From: Colletotrichum lupini
Lineage: Eukaryota > Ascomycota > Sordariomycetes > Glomerellales > Glomerellaceae
DNA: 64,000 nucleotides
Direction: 5' to 3'
Assembly (NCBI RefSeq): GCF_023278565.1
Contig: NC_064679.1
Location: 2,480,001 to 2,544,000, forward strand
Within the stretch, counting starts at the first letter, position 1, and every line of letters begins with the position of its first letter. Of the stretch, positions 57,219 to 64,000 are shown piece after piece. The notes beneath the pieces are model-generated. The model was given only the letters and a program-made list of their open reading frames with translations, did not search any database and was not told the DNA's origin. The translations under genes were made by a program, and so were the position numbers.

Positions 57219-57767
57219 TCAAATCTCACGCTGAAATTTGTTATGCTTGACAACAGCGTGAGCTCGCAGCAACCGCATCGCAGAGTCAGCATGCCGGCTG
57301 TCGACAATATCCGCGACCGACCTCACGCGGCTCTGCCCTCGACCCATCGCCGCCAGCTTAGCTCGATCAGGTAACGTCTGTTGCTCGCGGACTGAGTTCG
57401 TCCTCACTCCTCGTAGTTGCTGTGAGTCGTCGGAGTCTGAGTCGACATGGTCTGATGCTGCATCATTGTGCTTTGGAGACGGAGGAGGCGTCAACGTCGA
57501 CTCAACATAGGGTGACGGTGATGATGGCTTTTCCGTGGCGATGAGATTTTGAAATAGTGGTACGATGTCTCTGAAGGTCTTCATCGCTTCGGGTTCGGGC
57601 TCGACTGGCTCGACTTTCTTGTTTAACTTTGCGTGCTGGTGGCTCAAGTGAGCGTGTGTTGCGGCGCGTTCTCTGTGGCGCTGGAGGTGAGAGTGAAGCG
57701 ACGATGGTGCGGCCTGTGCTTGCGAGGAGAGAAGCAGCAGAATTCCAAAGAGGGCAGTGGGCTGCAT
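57219..57767 (-). CDS. Small secreted protein, function unknown
   Basis: Single exon, 182 aa from ATG 57767. Residues 1-20 are a clear signal peptide ending at AQA-AP. The mature part has no cysteine and is rich in His, Ser, Pro and Arg. It includes an SHLQRHRERAATHAHLSHQHAK segment and a Ser/Asp-rich middle. Many basic residues are spread through the C-terminus. This composition suggests a disordered secreted peptide or precursor; dibasic sites are present. I recognise no family. Confidence 0.68.
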   Translation of the reverse strand: MQPTALFGILLLLSSQAQAAPSSLHSHLQRHRERAATHAHLSHQHAKLNKKVEPVEPEPEAMKTFRDIVPLFQNLIATEKPSSPSPYVESTLTPPPSPKHNDAASDHVDSDSDDSQQLRGVRTNSVREQQTLPDRAKLAAMGRGQSRVRSVADIVDSRHADSAMRLLRAHAVVKHNKFQREI

Positions 57768-59242
57768 TATCGTAGGCGGGTTCGCGTGGCGTTTTTAAAT
57801 TTCTGGACTCGATCTCGAGGTGGCTGGCTGGCTGGGCTTGATGAATTCCAGAGCTGAGGTTGGTAAACTCTCGTTCCCTTTGCAGTGTTTTGTATATGTT
57901 GGCTGTCTCGAGAGGTCTAGAACGGAACTGGAGGGCGCCGACGGTTTATATCCCAGACTCAACGGTTTTTTCTGCTACCAGACAAATGACGCAGGAAAAA
58001 ACACCACAAACGTCATCTAACGGTGTCCAAAGTTGGAACAATCACGCCGGCGTCAAACGATGAAAACCCCGCCTTCGATCGGAATGTAGCCCTCCTCCGT
58101 CTCGGTGTGTGCCTCCCACCTAGGTCAGAACGATTCAGACCCTGTGATGCTTCAAGCCCGGTGTAACGTGTAAGCCGTGGGGCGCGAGAGCCCCCTTCCA
58201 GGGTCTGTCTGAGTCAACCACCCAACCCCTTCCTTCACAACACCACACATAACACCACAGCTGTCATTAATGACCTCTTCAAAATGCCTGTACCCCCCGA
58301 GGCCAAGAGAATCGTACAACGCCAGTGCTTCATTCAGTCTTAGGGATTGCCATACCGACTTTTCCATAGGATGCGGAGACTTCGATCGTCAGGCTATGCC
58401 CAAATTTTGTGTACGAGTCTGGTTCAAGGGTTACCCGCAGTAGCCGATTATCGTGTCCATCAAACGACACATCATATCTAGATCAATCATGGGAAAATAT
58501 CAAAACTTGTTCAAGTTGATCATGAAGAAACAGATTATCTGCCGCTTGTCAGCTTACTTCGCTTCTCTTGGGTTGGTTTTGTCTGCCTAAGGGTGATGGA
58601 AAAAGGACACAGCAGAAGAGGGGAAAAGTGTCATCTGCAGCGATTAGATAAGAAACTTGCCTATTCAGGCCATCACCTGAACGCTGACTGGGCACGCTCG
58701 AATTCCCTCACCTCCTCGCTTGTCAACAAAGCCTTGCCCTCCTCCTCCTCCTCGCGCCCTTTCGTTTCACCTCTCCCCTCCATCTTCTTCCTCCTCTTAC
58801 CCATCCATCCTTTCTTCTTTTTAGGAAGTTTTCACTTTTTTCTGACTCTGTTTGCCCAGGCTCAGGGTCCTTCCGAGACACCTCCTCTCTTTCAGGCCGA
58901 TGTAAGTCACTCTCTCCTGCCTCCCAGCCCCCCGCAGACATCCCACTTACACACTTTTGCCAACCCAGACGGCAGACCTGCCACCCCCTTCCCACCCCCT
59001 TCTGCACGAAGAGAATACAAACCCTCGCCACCCTCTGGAATTCTTGAACAAAGGCGCACCGCCGAGACCTGTAAACCGTCAGCAATCTTTCCAGGTCTGG
59101 ACCCTTAATCGTTGATCACCCGGGACGCAAACTACCCGGTCTCTCCACCTACGCACGACCGAAACGGGCCACAACCGTCGAGAAAAGGGAAAAGCCGAAC
59201 CACATAAACGAGTCAACGAGAAACTTTCATACAAACACCACA
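57768..59242. other. Intergenic between divergent genes
   Basis: About 1.5 kb. CT-rich runs at 58730-58930 lie upstream of the GFA-type gene and probably form its promoter and leader. A 171-codon frame there is compositionally biased and not called. Confidence 0.45.
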
Positions 59243-59983
59243 ATGTCTCACTCCACCGCCGAAAAAGACCCTTCCATCTTCCCCCTCACCGGCGGCTGCG
59301 CCTGCGGCAACATCCGATACTCCCTCAATGCCCCGCCCATGGTCGTCCACTGCTGCCACTGCACCTCCTGCCAGCGTGAGACCGGCACCGCCTTCGCCCT
59401 CAACGCCGTCGTCGAGGGAGACGAGGTGACCCTCCTCCCGAGCAAGTCCTCCTCGTCCGCCTCGCTGCTGCGGCCGCTGGCGTCGTTCCCGGAGTCTGCC
59501 TTTGATGATTGGACTCCCAGGCAGCATCAGCAGTCCAGGCCCGCCGACAATGTTCACGGGACGAGCGAGAACAAGGGCAAGGGCGATGATGATACTGACG
59601 ATGCCGGCAAACGCCGCGTCCAGGCCGGTATCCCTTCACCCGTGATCCTCCCCGTCCCCGCCGACTCGGGCGCCCCTCAGCACATTGCTCGCTGTCCCGT
59701 CTGTCTCACGCCCGTCTGGAGCAACTACGACGGTACAGGCCCCCTGATGAAATTCCTCCGCGTCGGCACCCTCGACGCCCCTGCGCTGCTGGGCGGTCCG
59801 GATGTCTACATCTTTATGCGCAGTAAGCTTCCGTTCGTCGAGGTTGCGGACGATGGTAAGCCCCGCTTCGATGAATTCTATCCTACCAAGGAAGGCGTTT
59901 GGGGTCCCCAAGGTCTTGCGCGCCGGGAGAAGCTGCTCGTTCGGATTAGAGAGTGGAGGAAGGAGAATGGGCTGGATGGGTAG
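59243..59983 (+). CDS. GFA/CENP-V-fold zinc protein
   Basis: Single exon, 246 aa from ATG 59243. It contains the glutathione-dependent formaldehyde-activating enzyme (GFA) fold: GGCACGNIRY, then HCCHCTSCQRETGTAF, and a late CPVCLTP pair, which supply the cysteines for two zinc sites. A Ser/Lys/Asp-rich insert of about 60 residues splits the domain between the central and C-terminal cysteine pairs. Members are widespread and mostly of unknown substrate; a true formaldehyde role is not implied. Confidence 0.88.
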   Translation: MSHSTAEKDPSIFPLTGGCACGNIRYSLNAPPMVVHCCHCTSCQRETGTAFALNAVVEGDEVTLLPSKSSSSASLLRPLASFPESAFDDWTPRQHQQSRPADNVHGTSENKGKGDDDTDDAGKRRVQAGIPSPVILPVPADSGAPQHIARCPVCLTPVWSNYDGTGPLMKFLRVGTLDAPALLGGPDVYIFMRSKLPFVEVADDGKPRFDEFYPTKEGVWGPQGLARREKLLVRIREWRKENGLDG

Positions 59984-62186
59984 GGAACGGCGGTCAAAAG
60001 TGAGCGATATTTCAGAAATGGCATGTTTTGCTTGAATATTGTTAGAATTTACTCTTGTCTCTTGGTTGCATCCCTGTATTTTCTTTCATGCCGTATGTTT
60101 CCTTCTGTCTATATGCCAGTCCTTTTTGCCAGAGAGGGGTGACCGGCCGTATGGGTCCCAAGGTCAACACTAGACCAGCTCGAGGTGCCGATCCAAGTTT
60201 CTTGCTTCCTATTCAGACTAGAGCCTCAGTATTGTGTACTATCTGGAGGAAGGGATCGGCGATTTAACCTTGACACAAAGGCAGTTGGATCTAAGGGAGT
60301 AACGTGAAACGTTCTCATATACCTAGCTTTAGGACTGACCGGTTCCCTGGGTCGTCTAGACAGCTTTTTCGCGGTCTAGGCCTGGGAATGTCTTAGCTTG
60401 CTGCTAAGGCCGAAGCAAAGATCTAGGCTCGGGCCCAGGCTCCCTTCAAGGGTTCAAATTCTACAGCGTTGGGTATTAGATGACCGTTACGCTCCCTTGA
60501 AGATGTGCTGCTTTGCGATTTTTGCCCGAGTTATGTGATGAAAGATTTCGGAGGTAACCTGAACTTACGCAACTCTTCTGGCGAGGAGGATAAGGTCCGG
60601 AGGATCGGTCATCGAGCTTAAGTTCTCGGAAGTAGCCGTGAATGGGATATTCCGGACGGTGAAGGGGGGGATTTGGAGTTTGTTGAGGTTGCCGACATGG
60701 AGATAGGAAGACTCGTGGCCTAGAGCTTCTAAGGAAAGGTAATTCGGAAACTAGTACGAGGCAAGAGTCCGCCACGAGTCCCAAACGTGTCATCGAATTC
60801 ATGACATGGTCCGGCCTCTACTATGTACCCGGGCTCACGCTACCTTTTCGACAGTGTTCTTGACTGAGTTGATTCCCGTTTCCTGATCGTCAGCAGTAGT
60901 GTGCTACCATCTACTGGGGTCGACAGAAGCCTGATCATCACATATTTTGTTCTCGGATATGAGGATCGCTAGCTTGATGTATTGTTATGTATCCATGAAT
61001 CAATGAAAAATAGAACCTCTTCCCTTCGTCTGGAGCAATAGAGCCGGGAGGATGACGCCGATGCAAGGTGGATGGCGCTAACCGAGCCTCCCCATGACAG
61101 CATGCCTACCTGAGGTTGTCAATCTGCCACCCAGGTCCCAAACTTTCATCCGATCAATTCTATCCCCACCCAGCCTGATAAACACCAGAGAAAAAATAAC
61201 CATATAGGTCTCGTCAATTCCATTTCCGTCACCAGCACAGCGGGCGCACTCTAGGTCGGGGGTCAGGTCAAACTGCGGCGTGGGTGGTGGAGTGGTTTAA
61301 CGGTCAACGAATTAGTCGCGCCAACCAGCCTTACTCGACGACAGGCTCAGCGAGTTCGAATCCCAGCATGAGCGCCAAGAGATGTAGCCCCTAAATCGGC
61401 ACCGGGAGGGGGGGTGAACTCTTTTTACTTGCTGTTGTGATTGAGACTAGAATTGAAGGACGATTGTAATTGATGTCAGAGGATCTCATCTTTCGATTTT
61501 ATACATGCATCTCTCTCTCCTGGGAGTTCGATGCCATGACGGAACTCGTTAATCGACCGAGTCCTTTCAAGCCGCCTGCCTTATCAAAAAGTGCAAAATG
61601 GTAGACTACGTCTTGCAAGACGTACATAGGATCTATCACCCGAAGCAGATAGATCCACCTGCCAATGTCGGAGCTCCAAATGATGTTTTTGAGATAGTAT
61701 CAGATTTATGGGACTTATCTTCTGCCACGGTGTTCAGATGCAAAAGTACCGTGCGAGATTCCTAAGAGCAGACAGTGCCTTGAGATGATCATCTTTGGTA
61801 CCCAGATACCCCTAGCCATTTGGAGGTGACTTAATAAACGGTATGAGATAAGTCCATGTGGTCTTGGTTCATAACATAGCAGACCTTGATAAACCGTTCA
61901 AAGAGATTTGCGCATCGATACAGAATGAGTGAGATGCAATCGGCCATCGTGATTGAACTGATAAAGATTGCTTATATACCGCCAGGGCTCATGCTTCATC
62001 TGGCTCAACTATGTACGAATAACGCTAAATATATGTACGTGCTGAAAGTAAACGATATTTACGCAGTCTCCATCTCGAAGAAAAGGCTCTCCAGCGACTG
62101 TGAGACGAGCTGATGTCAACATAAACAATCCTCCCTCCACACACTACTCCTGGGTATCCCGTCATCAATTGTGGAAAGACGCCCTC
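59984..62186. other. Intergenic with SINE-like element, between convergent genes
   Basis: About 2.2 kb between the GFA-type gene and the galactanase. Apart from the tRNA-derived element at 61215-61430 no gene is supported. Confidence 0.5.
61215..61430 (+). mobile_element. tRNA-derived SINE-like element, copy B
   Basis: The plus strand carries an A-box-like TGGTGGAGTGG at 61285-61295, a B-box AGTTCGAATCC at 61353-61363 and a T5 terminator at 61422-61426. It aligns by eye with copy A (minus strand, 30160-30395) over about 200 bases, including the upstream block CCGTCACCAGCA and the block GTCAGGTCAAACTG. It lacks the duplicated segment found in copy A. The two copies differ by many substitutions and small indels, so they are not recent duplicates. 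Confidence 0.7.

Positions 62187-64000
<1,814 letters not shown>

Noticed and set aside
58593..59108. 171-codon Ser/Pro-rich frame before the GFA-type gene
   Set aside because: It spans CT-rich promoter-like sequence and has no domain.

Overview
This is a contiguous piece of nuclear DNA from a filamentous ascomycete. The evidence is short GT..AG introns (about 45 to 200 bp) with GTRAGT-type donors and YAG acceptors, a Zn2Cys6 regulator, Sordariomycete-style housekeeping genes and one extremely AT-rich island of the kind left by repeat-induced point mutation (RIP). A plant-associated Sordariomycete (for example Glomerellales) would fit the secreted GH53 galactanase and Asp-box hydrolase, but that placement is inference. 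No bacterial, organellar or viral segment is seen.

Layout. 1-4.27 kb holds no convincing gene and carries a striking poly-G/poly-C tract at about 1.0-1.2 kb. 4.3-6.5 kb: Zn2Cys6 transcription factor (+). 7.6 kb: tiny Gly/Ser-rich protein (+). 8.2-10.2 kb: PEX5 peroxisomal import receptor (-). 11.0-13.1 kb: Rex1/Rnh70-type RNA exonuclease (-), divergent from a Mis18-family centromere protein (13.65-15.2 kb, +) that carries two apparent single-base losses. 15.3-17.1 kb: SET/MYND protein (-), divergent from eIF1/SUI1 (17.7-18.3 kb, +). 19.2-20.4 kb: SET-like protein with an in-frame TAG (-). 21.4-22.1 kb: mitochondrial complex I 17.8-kDa-type subunit (-), divergent from SIL1 (22.7-24.0 kb, +). 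24.5-25.4 kb: ribosomal protein uS19 (-). 26.6-27.7 kb: Old Yellow Enzyme (-). 27.7-31.0 kb is gene-poor and holds one copy of a tRNA-derived, SINE-like element. 31.0-31.9 kb: PXMP4/PMP24 (-). 33.0-34.4 kb: paraoxonase/arylesterase-like protein (-). 35.5-38.6 kb: large uncharacterised multipass membrane protein (+). 39.8-40.6 kb: AT-rich island. 40.8-41.9 kb: secreted Asp-box propeller hydrolase (+). 42.1-42.7 kb: broken Tc1-type helix-turn-helix relic (-). 43.0-44.1 kb: Rpf2 (+). 44.5-45.7 kb: medium-chain dehydrogenase (-). 47.5-47.8 kb: small basic protein (-). 47.8-51.8 kb is gene-poor. 51.8-52.9 kb: F-box-like protein (-). 54.5-55.4 kb: membrane-anchored Grx6/7-type glutaredoxin (-). 57.2-57.8 kb: small secreted protein (-). 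59.2-60.0 kb: GFA/CENP-V-fold protein (+). 61.2-61.4 kb: second SINE-like copy (+). 62.2-63.3 kb: GH53 endo-beta-1,4-galactanase (-).

The genes do not form a biosynthetic cluster. They are housekeeping functions (translation, rRNA processing, ER folding, peroxisome import, respiration) interspersed with secreted or lineage-variable genes that sit next to repeat-derived sequence. Splice models were worked out by hand from donor/acceptor sites, reading-frame continuity and family conservation. Several of the longest open frames begin at non-ATG codons, so starts given here were moved to real ATGs. The most unusual items are the paired SINE-like elements, the Mis18 gene with two A-run frameshifts, and the TAG-interrupted SET-like and transposon-derived genes.
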